A DNA stretch of 64,000 nt from Fistulifera solaris (GCA_030295235.1 AP026167.1:744001-808000), one strand, 5' to 3'; shown: positions 54,601 to 64,000, numbered from the stretch's first letter. The notes: generated by a model not told the origin, from the letters alone. Translations and numbers: made by a program.

Positions 54601-55147
54601 CCTCACCAGAGTCATCGTCGTCTTCCTGTCCTTTGGCGTTTGATTTCACTGCCGTATTTGTCGTGGGCGACTGTGACTTGTCCTCCGATCTTTGATAAGA
54701 GGGTAGTGCACTGATTTCGTCTTCATCATTGCTATCCTTCTCGCCATTATTGTGGTCGCTTTCGGCACCATCTTCGAAAAGTTCATTGGTAGGATCATTC
54801 GAGTCCTCGTCGCTTGCTTTCGTTGCTGAAAGATAATCTTTCTCAGCGTCATCAGTCGTTTCCTCTGTGTTCGGTTCCGCGTCAATCACCGGATTGTCTG
54901 CCTCGGTCTGATTGTCGTGGCAATCTGCTTCGGCTTCTTCCTCCTCATCATCATCACTAGCGAGACCCTGAACGGATCCGTCATCATCCCATAAAGACGT
55001 CACGGGCTGTTCTTCTAAGACCATGGACGGCAATTCCTCTGCATTCTCTTTGTTGTTGTACACCGTTTCATTTTCCACCTTACTTCCGAAGGTACGGCGT
55101 CGTTGCACCAGGCGCTCATACGCCGTGCTTACAGTTTCCTCTGTCAT
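51659..55147 (-). CDS. Claspin/Mrc1-like replication-checkpoint mediator
   Basis: 1,142-residue, very acidic protein in two exons (52127-55147 and 51659-52066 on the minus strand; 60-bp GT..AG intron). Claspin/Mrc1 travels with the replication fork and passes the ATR signal to Chk1/Rad53. Supporting features: long alternating acidic and basic stretches, TEETVSTAYERLVQRRRTFG at the start, RNAAWKAMLKREEEKLKRL followed by EEEEEEEVAGLEDFGF and an acidic patch (the Mrc1-type centre), GIHRFDQLVAADNREDAKRLGLLNDDELDSED, and RFSKRARMQRLIDAHGHDEEFSRSKLIDDDEM. The spliced C terminus contains NGLARKRSVSS and SFVRTG. SQ/TQ sites occur but were not counted. Family assignment rests on composition and short motifs, so another replication or chromatin factor is possible. 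Convergent with the carbonic-anhydrase-like gene (82 bp apart). Confidence 0.62.
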
Positions 55148-56024
55148 TTGATGAGTTGTGTGCTCGAAAGAGGCTCTTCTAGTTGGTAAGAATATGCTGT
55201 TTGTGATGCTCTAACTACCCGTTTTAGTTTTTGTGATATATTTCGTCGCCGCAAAGTTGGAGGGAGAGGCGCGCCGGCGTGCACCTCTCGTATTCAAAAC
55301 AAAATGGAAGCCGGCGGACGCCCAAATTTTCTGGGCACGTGGAAAAACTGCACCCCCAGATTTTCTGGGAGCTTGAACACCTCTCTTACATATTTTCTGT
55401 GCAAATGATCGGGTGTGCATTGCAAAAGCTGCTTACATTCATAACATGCTAATAAGGCCTTGCAAACTATGCACATCGGACGGACCTTTGTAGTCTGAAC
55501 TCATTTCCTAGACTGGAAAAATTTTGATTCATGACTGAAATGCAGTCGTGGTGATTTTATGCAAAGAACGATTTGCAACGCTTTCCACGAACGTAATTGA
55601 TGCGTGCATTGCTAAGTTGCTTACATTCATAACACGGTTATAAGATAGATCAGGGTCTGCAAATGGGACGGACCTTCGTAATCATGAACTTCTTTCCTCG
55701 CTTATTATTATTCATCACTCGTGACTGAATTCAGTCGTTGTTGACAACGACCCGTAATAATTAAATGCAATTCCTGCTAAGAATTATAGCACCTCGATTT
55801 CGATATACAGAGACATTACAAACCAGGTCTACGTCAGTTAGCATGAATTTGTGTAGAAAAGGTCAAAAGTGACTGGTATAGTTACTGATCATCAGCGTTG
55901 TCGTAGATTTGCTCGCCAAATTAGCTTCAGCTTTGATACATCACCGAGGACAGTGTGTGCTGCAAGGTCTTCAGGCCTATAAGTCGCGTTATATCTTGCT
56001 GTTAACAAATGATTTGGTACCATT
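55148..56024. other. Repeat-bearing intergenic region
   Basis: No gene. It contains two CCAGATTTTCTGGG-type units (about 55326-55370, related to the 34-kb array) and two palindromic GACTGAATTCAGTC-type blocks (about 55533 and 55721). Pieces around them (CTTACATTCATAACA, GGACGGACCTT) are themselves repeated at about 55432 and 55620, so a segment of about 190 bp appears duplicated in tandem. Confidence 0.6.
55420..55760. repeat. Tandem duplication of about 190 bp
   Basis: Two diverged copies, about 55425-55560 and 55612-55750, share in order GCTTACATTCATAACA, an ATAAG word, a GGACGGACCTT block, GAACTCATTTCCT/GAACTTCTTTCCT, and a GACTGAAT..CAGTCGT palindrome. Copies differ by many single changes, so the duplication is old. 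Confidence 0.6.
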
Positions 56025-57769
56025 TCAAGTAATAGAGGATTTCGAAGATTCGGTCAATTCAATAGACGTTCCACTGTTGTCTTCCGTACAATCGCCGTGG
56101 GTCTGTCGGTCCAGATCATCCTGGCTCAGCATGGTATAAGTTGATAAAGCCACCAGTATTCCAATCATTCCGACAACTCCGTACATAAGAATAGATGCTG
56201 AATTTCCCATCCACTCAACAGACTGACTGGCTAAGAATCCAGCAAAGACAGGACCCAGTGCTTTTGCTGCACTTCCACCCAGCATGGACAGTCCGTTCAT
56301 GGTGGCACGTTGCTCCGAAGGCACAGATCGATTGGTTAGAACAGTGATGCTAGTGAAGAAAACGAAGCCAAAGATGCGGTATTGTGCCATCATAATGGCC
56401 AGGAAGAAATAAGTGGTCCATTTCAAAGTACCCGTTTCGGCACCATGATTCATCAACACGGCCAGTGGCAGCAACAGAAGTGCCGGTGATGAAACCAAGG
56501 CGCCCATTCGAAGCGCCCCTAGCAGTCCAAACCGATCGTATATTGTCGAATACAAGACATACTGACACGATATGAAGATAAGTCCGACGAGTGCAAGTAT
56601 TTCTCCAATTCCTTTTTCCGACAACCCAAAGCCGGCCACTTGCGACATGCAAAACAAAGGAAACAACTCATCGACCGTTAAACCAGCAAATGAGTAGACC
56701 CAGTAAATGCATAGCGATACCCGCGTGACGCGGCGTGTCCACAGATCTTTCATCGAAGTAGGTTTGGATGCTTCGGCTTCCTTCGCAGGTGTTGACGCTT
56801 CGACGAACACTCCTACATCAGAATCGTGTTCTTTCAAGACGGGAACCGCTTGATACCGCGTCGATCGTTTGCAACACCGACAGAGAAGTTGAGTTGCATC
56901 CTGCAACAGTAGTCGGGGGTCACGTAGTCTGGAAGTAGGTAGCGTTTCTACCACAAAGAGGTAAACCAAGAGCGCTGCCATCAAACATAGGACTGCTCCG
57001 AGTAAATTGGGCAACAGGAACGGATATGTTTTCAAAATCCAGCCGAGCCATCCGTGTCGTATCCATTGCACCGAAGCATATTGCTTCTGAGGTTCTGCTA
57101 AAATTCCTGATACAACCGGTGACACTAGGAAGCCCAGTCCCCACATTCCAATCACCAAACTCATCATGTCCGTTTCGGCCTTTTCATTACCACGACAGAT
57201 TTCGGATACGATTGTTTTGAGCGTCGCTACAATCCCATTGGAAAGTCCTAACGAAAATCGGAAGAACAAGGCCCACGTAAATTGTCGCGATGTTCCAAAG
57301 CCTAAGGAAAACACGGCCGATAACAGTAATGACGACAGCAAAACAAAGACACGTCCGTATCGATCGGCCACCATTCCCCATGGCAACGAGGTAAAAGTCC
57401 GACCCGCCATGAAGGACGCCGCAATGAAACCCGCGTATTTGCCGCACGTCTCGGAATTGATTCCGTCGATCAACTCAATGGCCATGTATCCGGCATAAGG
57501 AACGACGGAAATAAGTAAGTCTAGAAGGAGTAACAGTAGACGTTAAGAAGAAAGGAAAGAAGGAATCAATGTATGCACGATAGGAGAGAGCAAAGAAGAG
57601 GTGAGTAAGGCACTACGTAGATGACACCAACAAGCGACAACGAGAGTTCTGGGAACGTATACGTACAAGAATGTGTCAACATGCATAAACAAAGTGCTAT
57701 TGTGATACTTCTTCTGCTTTGATTGCTGCCCTCGAGAGAGGTATTATGAGTATTGCTATTTTCCTCCAT
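56025..57769 (-). CDS. Major facilitator superfamily transporter (ZIF1-like / DHA-type)
   Basis: 532-residue MFS carrier in two exons (57667-57769 and 56025-57520; 146-bp GT..AG intron). The splice gives CMLTHSYLLISVVPYAGYMAIEL, the first membrane helix, which confirms the start MEENSNTHNTS at 57769. The MFS signature between helices 2 and 3 is GMVADRYGRVFVLL, and FRFSLGLSNGIVATLKTIVSEIC is helix 4 and after. A central cytosolic loop of about 80 residues and a second half with six helices follow (GLSMLGGSAAKALGPVFAGF). The pattern is like plant zinc-induced-facilitator and yeast vacuolar drug:H+ antiporter relatives. The C-terminal tail is acidic. Substrate unknown. No frame breaks. Confidence 0.87.
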
Positions 57770-58205
57770 TGTTTTCTATTCCACGACAAAGTATGAATGA
57801 TATGTATTCTGAAATAATATGCTATCCAAGTAAATAATGAGCCCGACAGAGAAACGAACAAGAAATCCGTGAAGGAAAGAAATGCAGTCACGCAGAGTCA
57901 CGCGATTAAGGTGCGATCATCACATCAAAAGGGTGCGAGTTATTAGAATCGCGAAACGCGCAAAATAACATGCTTTGTGTCACAGCGTGATTCCTGTCGG
58001 CACTCACATTCGGGAATGCGAGTGCGAGTCTTGTATTGCAAGGCGGAAAGATTTTTTCTCGCGTTGTTATTTTTTGTTGGCGCCGCATTTATTGGTTGCC
58101 TTTCATTATTTCTTGAATAAATCCCTTGATTCAAGCCTTTCCCTTAATTAAACATTAACTCATTAAAAGTTCAACGCAGCAACAACAGTAAAAGCTACAG
58201 CACAA
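57770..58205. promoter_or_regulatory. Divergent promoter region between MFS and Rag GTPase genes
   Basis: 436 bp between start codons, AT-rich near the GTPase start. No specific site named. Confidence 0.4.
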
Positions 58206-59185
58206 ATGGCGAAAAAGAAAGTCCTCTTAATGGGCAAAGCCCACTCGGGCAAGACGAGTATGCGTTCTATTATCTTTGCCAACTTCTTGGCGCGTGATAC
58301 GACACGTCTAAGTCCAACCTTGGACGTCGAACATCATCATGTACGCTTTTTGGGTGATTTGGTATTGAATTTGTGGGATTGTGGAGGACAAGATGCCTTT
58401 TATGAATCGTACTTTGAACGCGATCGAGAAACCATCTTTCGCTCCGTCGAATTGCTCATTTATGTCTTTGACATTGAATCAGAAACGCCCGTTAAAGATT
58501 TTGATCATTTCTGTGGAGTCCTCGAAGCAATTGAAGAGAATAGTCCCGATGCCCGCATCTTTGTGTTGGTGCACAAGATGGACTTGGTGGCTGTGGAAGA
58601 TCGAGAAGCAATTTTGCAAGAACGCAAGCAGTTGATTGAAGAGTCGTGCAAAAATTGTGGTGTGGAACATTTCCAGTGCTTTGGAACCAGTATCTGGGAT
58701 GAAACCTTGTACAAGGCCTGGAGTGAGATTGTTACGAATCTCATTCCCAACTTGAGTTTGTTGGAATCCCATTTGAATAACTTTTGTCGTATTTGTGATG
58801 CAGATGAAGTGGTTCTTTTGAGAGGGCTACATTCTTGGTCATTGCACACGCACAGAGCGAAGACGCAGCGTCACCAGACGATGATAGTACGGATCCGACG
58901 TGGGATGAGCACAAACATATTCACCGAACTCCTCACTTTGATGCTCACCGCTTTGAAAAGATTTCGAATATTGTTAAGCAGTTTAAATTATCTTGTGGAA
59001 AAGCGCAATCTCAGTTTCAAGGAATGGAGGTTCGAAACAGTCGATTTGCGGCATACATTGATGCCTTTACGGCGAATACCTACATTATGGTGATTGTTTC
59101 CAACCCGATGGTGCAAACACAAGCCACCATTCTCAACATACAGAACGCTCGACATTTGTTTGAAAAATTCATTCCGCGCATTTAA
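58206..59185 (+). CDS. GTR1: Rag/Gtr1-type small GTPase (RagA/B class)
   Basis: Rag GTPases signal amino-acid supply to TORC1 at the vacuole or lysosome. G1 is [13 protein letters not shown], switch regions include [26 protein letters not shown] (G3 WDCGGQD), G4 is HKMDLV, and the Rag-specific C-terminal roadblock-like domain follows ([19 protein letters not shown]). The frame changes at T4, 58816-58819, one base short; the restored sequence is characteristic of RagA/Gtr1. After it come [38 protein letters not shown] and FEKFIPRI at the stop (59183-59185). Total length is about 326 aa, near the family norm. Single exon. Gtr2/RagC, its usual partner, is not in this window. Confidence 0.9.
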
Positions 59186-59382
59186 CATAAAGAAATTATA
59201 CTTGTATGTGCAAAGACGGTACGACAAGCTGTGGCAATGGATTGGGTGTTTTGTGTCGTTAAAAATAAAGCAATTACTTTGTAAATTCGTCTGTCTGGAG
59301 TAGAGTGTCTCGAAAGTTCTTCATCAATCATACGATCAATTTGTGCTTTAACGAAAAGTCTTTCTTTCTTTACAAAGTTGCC

Positions 59383-59673
59383 TCACTCTTTGTTTGCACC
59401 GCCAAATTTAGCCACTTCCTTGGCGTTTTCACGGAAACCCATGAGTCTTCCGCGTGTGTTTTGCATCGCCACTAAACTACCAAACGTCATTCCAATGCCT
59501 GCCATCAGACCTGCCATTCCGAAACGAGCCGGGCGTCCCACCATGAAGCCATATCCCCAACTTGCCACCGTAACACCTGCCCATTGCAAGTAATCAGAAG
59601 TTCGGATCGCCTTGATGCAATCGTCCACCGTTGGACTTTCTTTGACGACGGGGAATTTTGCGACGGGGGGCAT
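59383..59673 (-). CDS. NADH:ubiquinone oxidoreductase 21-kDa-like subunit (NUXM type)
   Basis: 96-residue small accessory subunit of mitochondrial complex I. It begins MPPVAKFPVVKESPTVDDCIKA and holds SDYLQWAGVTVASWGYGFMVG and GLMAGIGMTFGSLVAMQNTRGRLMGF, the two hydrophobic segments and the NTxGRLMGF motif characteristic of the Pfam 'NADH-ubiquinone oxidoreductase complex I, 21 kDa subunit' family. Start ATG at 59673. Single exon. It lies close to, and convergent with, the Rag GTPase gene. Confidence 0.82.
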   Translation of the reverse strand: MPPVAKFPVVKESPTVDDCIKAIRTSDYLQWAGVTVASWGYGFMVGRPARFGMAGLMAGIGMTFGSLVAMQNTRGRLMGFRENAKEVAKFGGANKE

Positions 59674-60070
59674 GATGTTGAAGTAATATCAATCAAGCAA
59701 AAATGAGACAGTTTGTGAATCAGAAACTTGTTTGCGTAACGTGTGTTGAATAATAGCAACAACAAGTTTCTATTCGATTTGCAAATGCAATAAAATTTAT
59801 CATCATCATCGCATGCAACACAAAACAGACAACAGCAGTGTCGATCAAAAACCTCGCACAATAAAGACGCAGTGATGGACAGACATTGAAAGGAAAGAGT
59901 ACGGTATCTGATTCTGACCGTTAACCTTAATCCTGTTAGATCCATTGTACTCCGTATTGGTCATCAAAACCGCCAGCACAAAACACTCCTGAAGTCAACT
60001 GCTCAACAAACCCAAACTGATGATCAAGCTTGTTCATTGATTGATATTGTCATTATTTACTCCTAGTATA
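59674..60070. promoter_or_regulatory. Divergent promoter region
   Basis: Between the complex I subunit gene and the 65-residue protein. A TGTACTCCGTATT word (reverse of TACGGAGTACA) sits at about 59945. Confidence 0.4.
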
Positions 60071-60268
60071 ATGTCAATGACATTTCGCGAGAGGCTGGCG
60101 TGGCTGGGACGCATGCCGACACACTACCGAATATTATTTTGCTCTCAATTGATGTTTACCGCCGTTGCAATACGCTACCGAATCATCGTCATTGAACGCA
60201 GAAGGAAAGAGTTGACAGAAGAGTCATCCTTGTCACCAGAATCGGAAACGAATGATCAAGTAGAATAA
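60071..60268 (+). CDS. Small single-span membrane protein, 65 aa
   Basis: MSMTFRERLAWLGRMPTHYRILFCSQ and then a hydrophobic stretch LMFTAVAIRYRIIVI followed by ERRRKE and an acidic tail. One membrane span flanked by basic residues and a short N-terminal basic helix suggest a small mitochondrial inner-membrane protein, but I recognise no family. The ATG at 60071 is preceded by a second in-frame possibility only at non-ATG codons. It ends 25 bp before the thymidylate kinase stop, so the two genes are tightly convergent. Confidence 0.5.
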   Translation: MSMTFRERLAWLGRMPTHYRILFCSQLMFTAVAIRYRIIVIERRRKELTEESSLSPESETNDQVE

Positions 60269-60293
60269 AGGGGAATTTACTTGTTAATCCTCG

Positions 60294-61055
60294 TTACTTG
60301 TTTCTTTGCCACAATTGCCGCACTTCCGGTTGTACTTGTTCCAACGTTTGTTGAGCAATCGACCAGATATCTTCTTCGACTTGATCCATGGTCTGTGCCG
60401 CATTGACAAACTTCCACTGTACACCATCATCGAGTTGAGACAACTCTTGAAATCGCTGTCTCACGCGTAGTTGCATTTCTCTTTTCTCGTAGCGTTCCTG
60501 TCCATAACTAAGAAAGAAAATGATTCACAAACGAAAGTGAGTGAGTACGTCATTTCAGCGGGTTTTTTTACTTTGTAACAATCACGGATCAACGCACCCT
60601 CCTCGTTCTTCCGCTTGCTCCGTCGACATGTCTAGAAAAATGACACAATCCGGTGCCGGCAAGCCACGATCCGGTGCTTGACACCATTCCAGATCCATGT
60701 TATCTTTCGAAGCACTGAAAGCGACACCCGAATACGCGTACCGATCACAGACAATTGACGTTCCGGCTCGCAATTGCTGCACAATCGTGTCCGCACTCTC
60801 CCATCGATTCGCGGAAAACAACAAATGTATCGCCCGATCGTCCATATTCGACGTTTGTTGTAAATACGAATCAATCAATTGACCGGTCGAAGTCGTGCGA
60901 TTGGGAAAACGCATCGCGGTTGCCGCAATGCCGGCTTGCACCAAACGTTGCAGGAGACGTTGGCATTGCGTCGTTTTGCCGCAACGATCGACGCCTTCCA
61001 GTAAGAAAAAGGCACCGCGGGTCGGTTTTGCAGGTGCAGTAGAAGGTGGTAACAT
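60294..61055 (-). CDS. Thymidylate kinase (dTMP kinase)
   Basis: Phosphorylates dTMP to dTDP for DNA synthesis. Exons on the minus strand are 60598-61055 and 60294-60507; the 90-bp intron has donor GTGCGT and acceptor TTCTTAG, and splicing gives ERGGYGQERYEKREMQ. Motifs: P-loop LLEGVDRCGKTTQ, MRFPNRTTSTGQLIDSYL, LLFSANRWE, DRY motif VCDRYAYSGVAFSASK, and lid region AEERGGYGQERYE. The 223-residue length matches eukaryotic TMPKs. The order of basic residues (Arg in the P-loop, R-type lid) follows the eukaryotic type I enzyme. No breaks. Start ATG at 61055. Confidence 0.93.
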
Positions 61056-61439
61056 CGTTTATTGTTGTTCAAATAATGATAACAATCCAAAAATATTGAC
61101 TTCGTAGCAATGAATGATGAGTGATGAGTGATGAATGATGCATGATGAAGACGATCGAGACCGCATTTTTCTTTTTGCGCGCATGGCTCACTGCTCAAGT
61201 CACGAGTGGCAAAACATGATTTCCAGATATTGATTCAGTACCGGTACCGGTTGAGTGTAGTATGATGTGAAGGCTGAAGGCGTAGGCGCGCTGTTTCACA
61301 AAAGACTTATTGCGAATGACAGCAGACGGCAGACGCCCAAAACGCAGAAAAGAAAAAAGCCATTTTCCTTTTCATAAACAAACGACCCTTAAATTGAAGT
61401 CTATATCCACATCAGCCAGCAACAACAATAACACAAAGA
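61056..61439. promoter_or_regulatory. Divergent promoter region with a short tandem repeat
   Basis: Between thymidylate kinase and the TKL-like kinase. It includes an imperfect (ATGAGTG)-type repeat at 61109-61150 and a GTACCGGTACCGG block near 61243 that recurs at 912 and 32320. Confidence 0.45.
61109..61150 (+). repeat. Imperfect 7-bp microsatellite (ATGAgTG)n
   Basis: About six units of GATGAGT/GATGAAT in a row. It lies just upstream of the thymidylate kinase start. Confidence 0.7.
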
Positions 61440-62805
61440 ATGCCACAAGAGGAATCAATTCTCGTTAAATCGCCTCTTCCGTCGATGGATCCGGCGGTTT
61501 GTCAAAAAGCATCGCGTTATGCCGTTCGAGTCTTTGAAGAAATGTCCAAACGGAGCAAATTATTACGAAACAACAATCATGTTGCACAATTTGATCGCGA
61601 CGAGATATTACCTTATTTAGGTGAAAAGCTGGGAACAGGAGGCTTCAATGTAGTGTTTGAATTGGAAAAGATTGTCTTGGATGATCCATCAAACGAGGAG
61701 GACCAGCAAGACGATGGCCGCCGAGAAGAGAAACAAGCAAAACGAAAACAGGTTGCTTACGACATGAAGACCAAACTCGCGGTTAAATTCTTGAGTGACG
61801 ACGCACTTGAATCCCAAGAAGAATTCTGTAACGGTGCTGCCGATCTATTAATGGAAGCCAAGTACTTGGCAGCTTTGGCGGCTCATCCTCATCCAGCTCT
61901 CATTCAATTGCACGGGGTGTGTGCGGAAGGGGCGGCGGGCTTTGGACGAACGGAACGGGCCGGATTCTTTCTCGTGATTGATCGACTGTACGATACGCTC
62001 GATCGACGAATCGATATTTGGAAAGAAGTACAACGACGGAAATTGGCTATGAACAATGGGGAGACGCGAAAACTACTGACGGGTCTCTTTCTGCAGCGTT
62101 TGTTAGTAGCGCAAGATATTGCCTCCGCACTTCGTCACTTGCATAAATTGCAAATCGTATTTAGAGACTTGAAACCAGGTAAGACAAGAGAGAGAGTGAG
62201 TTGGATGTTGATGAAGTGAAAAAGGGAGCTCACTCAAATGTTGTGTCAATACTGGTGTCTACCTTCATAATGTAATCAAATGGTGCGCGGCACACTATGA
62301 TGGGAAATTGACGATTGTTCCAAAAGACAACGTTGGGTTTTGCTTTGACGGAAGAGTCAAGTTATTTGATTTTGGTCTAGCGAAAGAGCTGGATCCGCAT
62401 CAACAAAATGAAGATGGACTGTACAACATGTCCGGAGGGACGGGTTCTCGCCGATTCATGGCGCCAGAAGTTGCCCTGTCGGAACCCTATCACTTATCGG
62501 CAGATATGTACTCGTTTGCAATCTTGTTTTGGGAGATTTTGACATTGGATAAAGCGTTTGCTCGGTTGACGGTGGATGACCATCATGAGAAGGTCATTCA
62601 GGGGACAGAACGACCAGAGTTAGATCCGGGATGGACATCATCGTTGTGTGAGATACTACAGGGTTGCTGGCATTACAAACCACATCGTAGACCGTCCGCA
62701 AAGGAAACGCATCGTGCTTTGCGATATGAAATTCAAGATATGGTGGCGGAAGAATTTCCGAAGCAAGCAGGTTTCGATGAGCAAAGGAGGCGGGCCTATC
62801 ATTGA
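61440..62805 (+). CDS. Serine/threonine protein kinase, TKL-like
   Basis: 405-residue kinase in two exons (61440-62178, 62327-62805; 148-bp GT..AG intron; the join gives FRDLKPDNVGFCFDG). Glycine loop LGEKLGTGGFNVVFEL, then a charged insert of about 30 residues, catalytic Lys in LAVKFL, IVFRDLKPDN (the usual HRD is FRD; the catalytic Asp is kept), DFGLAKEL, GTGSRRFMAPEV and SADMYSFAILFWEILT. The last motif, YSFAILFWEI, and the C-terminal CWHYKPHRRPSA are of the tyrosine-kinase-like type, as in many diatom kinases. No extra domain. No breaks. Confidence 0.88.
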
Positions 62806-62871
62806 TTGATTTAGTGTAGCAATCTAAAACGATATCAATTATTTCTTTTTTCGCATTAAACCTTACAAGGA
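62806..62871. other. Short convergent 3' spacer
   Basis: Only 66 bp separate the kinase stop and the next gene's stop on the other strand, so the transcripts probably overlap. Confidence 0.5.
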
Positions 62872-64000
62872 TCAAAACGAATATGCCGTTTCTGCTCTAC
62901 AACCACGACCACTCACACTCATCGATGCATTTGCTTCTGCGTTCAGCGCAAACATGAACCGCACATTGTCCGAAAATTTTGTCCCAATATTGACTTGACT
63001 GGTCTCGCTAAAGACAAGCAACTCTTCGCCTCTCGTGATTACTACTTGCTCTTCGAGGACTTGCAGAGAGTCTGGGAGAAATTCGCTTTCCACAATGGCA
63101 CTTTCGGCAACCAGCTCTCCGTCACCGATGTTTTCTATGGAGTACAAAAGTCTGATGGAAGTCAAACTAGAAAAGTCACCCAATTCATTTTCAAACGCAA
63201 CAAGCTCCAATGCTCCTAAGAGCCCTAATGGACTCGTCAATGACAGGGATGGATTACTTGAGGAGCAAGTTGTATCAAGGGTAAAGGAATCCAGCTCCGT
63301 TCCCACATTGCCATTGTCATCAATGTTTGAAACAGAGACTTGAAGCGACCCTCCGAAGGTTCCGTCGACCCGAAATGTGCCGCCAAGAGTAACAATATTG
63401 GATTCAGTCAAGTTGGAATTCGATGTCACCTGAATACGAACTTCTCGTGGATTGACGGATACATTATCGAATCCACGGTAGAGAAAGACAAGGCCGGTGG
63501 CAGGGGCGTCATCCGCACAGGCTTTGCCTCGTGGATCTGGGATCTGATCACATGGTCCGATGGAAATACCTCCGTCCGAAAGGCATTCGCGCACGATTGT
63601 GGCTGATATGGTACATTCTGAATAAGTGCCATCAATAGAGCTCAACGATGATGGTGAAGCGGATGGTATTGTATCATCGGGGAAGGGCGAAACCTGCGCT
63701 CCAGCGACAAAAGAGTTAACAGCTGTCCCTTCGCAAGCGATTCCAGAAGGATTCGACACCGCAGTGATTTGAATGGAATCCGTATACGTTCTTCGTTCGG
63801 ACAAATCGAGTAATTCACTAGGCAGCTCGACGTCGACACTTTCCCCTGGGGAAAGCGCAATCCCAGCTACAAGGTCTGAAAAGTCCTTAAGACCAGCATT
63901 GTTGGACAAGAGTTCCAATGATGTCAAACTGGTATCAGTTCCGCCCGATTCTTCGGCGACTCCAATATTCACCGTTGTAGTTATGGGCACCAAACAGGAC
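62872..64000 (-). CDS. Large Ser/Thr-rich, probably extracellular protein, C-terminal part (runs off right edge)
   Basis: The frame stays open from the window edge to a stop at 62872; no start is visible, so this is the C-terminal 376 codons of a longer protein. It is rich in Ser, Thr, Val and Asp with few Lys and several spaced Cys (ECTISATIVRECLSDGG, GPCDQIPDPRGKACADD), and beta-rich repeats such as GGSLQVSVSNIDDNGNVGTELDSF. The style resembles diatom cell-surface or secreted adhesive proteins. I recognise no named domain, and any role is a guess. Confidence 0.6.
   Translation of the reverse strand, partial: SCLVPITTTVNIGVAEESGGTDTSLTSLELLSNNAGLKDFSDLVAGIALSPGESVDVELPSELLDLSERRTYTDSIQITAVSNPSGIACEGTAVNSFVAGAQVSPFPDDTIPSASPSSLSSIDGTYSECTISATIVRECLSDGGISIGPCDQIPDPRGKACADDAPATGLVFLYRGFDNVSVNPREVRIQVTSNSNLTESNIVTLGGTFRVDGTFGGSLQVSVSNIDDNGNVGTELDSFTLDTTCSSSNPSLSLTSPLGLLGALELVAFENELGDFSSLTSIRLLYSIENIGDGELVAESAIVESEFLPDSLQVLEEQVVITRGEELLVFSETSQVNIGTKFSDNVRFMFALNAEANASMSVSGRGCRAETAYSF

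Noticed and set aside
54105-54695. 196-codon frame antisense to the claspin-like gene, very Ser-rich
   Set aside because: Ser runs are the reverse reading of Glu/Asp-rich codons; the minus-strand protein explains it.

Overview
This 64 kb window looks like nuclear DNA of a stramenopile alga, most likely a pennate diatom of the Phaeodactylum type. The organism is inferred from content: compact genes with few, short GT..AG introns (mostly 60-150 bp); plastid proteins made with a hydrophobic signal peptide followed directly by F, W or Y (Mg-chelatase H, ArgC, a GNAT acetyltransferase, a CSP41-like protein, a MATE carrier); and typical eukaryotic machinery such as RPL3, a Rag/Gtr1 GTPase, a Qa-SNARE, PPIP5K, CDPKs and a claspin-like protein. 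I recognise about 31 protein genes and two pseudogenes. I found no rRNA, tRNA, CRISPR or intact transposon.

Layout. 1-12.5 kb: 5' part of Mg-chelatase H, a DUF2254 membrane protein, a six-exon PPIP5K/Vip1, and two convergent calcium-dependent protein kinases. 12.8-28.2 kb: a JmjC oxygenase, a CSP41-like protein, an acidic STI1-motif protein, a HAD phosphatase, an unknown 214-residue protein, ArgC, a syntaxin-16-like SNARE, an unknown basic protein and an RMD1-family protein, with a tandem CCTTAACCTTAG repeat at 20.8-21.6 kb. 28.6-41.3 kb is the accessory part: three tandem genes for secreted prolyl-4-hydroxylase-like enzymes with C-terminal ankyrin repeats, a fourth inverted and decayed copy that lacks the family intron, a MYND-finger gene with a decayed copy beside it, short repeats, an AlkA-type glycosylase and a GNAT enzyme. 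41.5-64 kb: NCBP3-like, RPL3, MATE, a 936-residue coiled-coil protein, a gamma-carbonic-anhydrase-like protein, a claspin/Mrc1-like protein, an MFS carrier, a Rag GTPase, a complex I subunit, a 65-residue membrane protein, thymidylate kinase, a TKL-like kinase and a partial serine/threonine-rich protein.

Two observations matter most. First, 14 otherwise well-conserved genes carry about 20 one-base frame changes, nearly all in A/T runs. This pattern points to residual assembly error rather than gene death, so spans below are given for the gene and the breaks are noted. Second, the oxygenase-ankyrin family shows tandem duplication, an intron-free pseudogene, and a tract of about 445 bp in that pseudogene that is about 97% identical to the second tandem copy inside much more diverged flanks, which is the mark of gene conversion. 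The rest of the window is mostly housekeeping, with signalling (inositol pyrophosphate, Ca2+, Rag/TOR) and plastid functions well represented.
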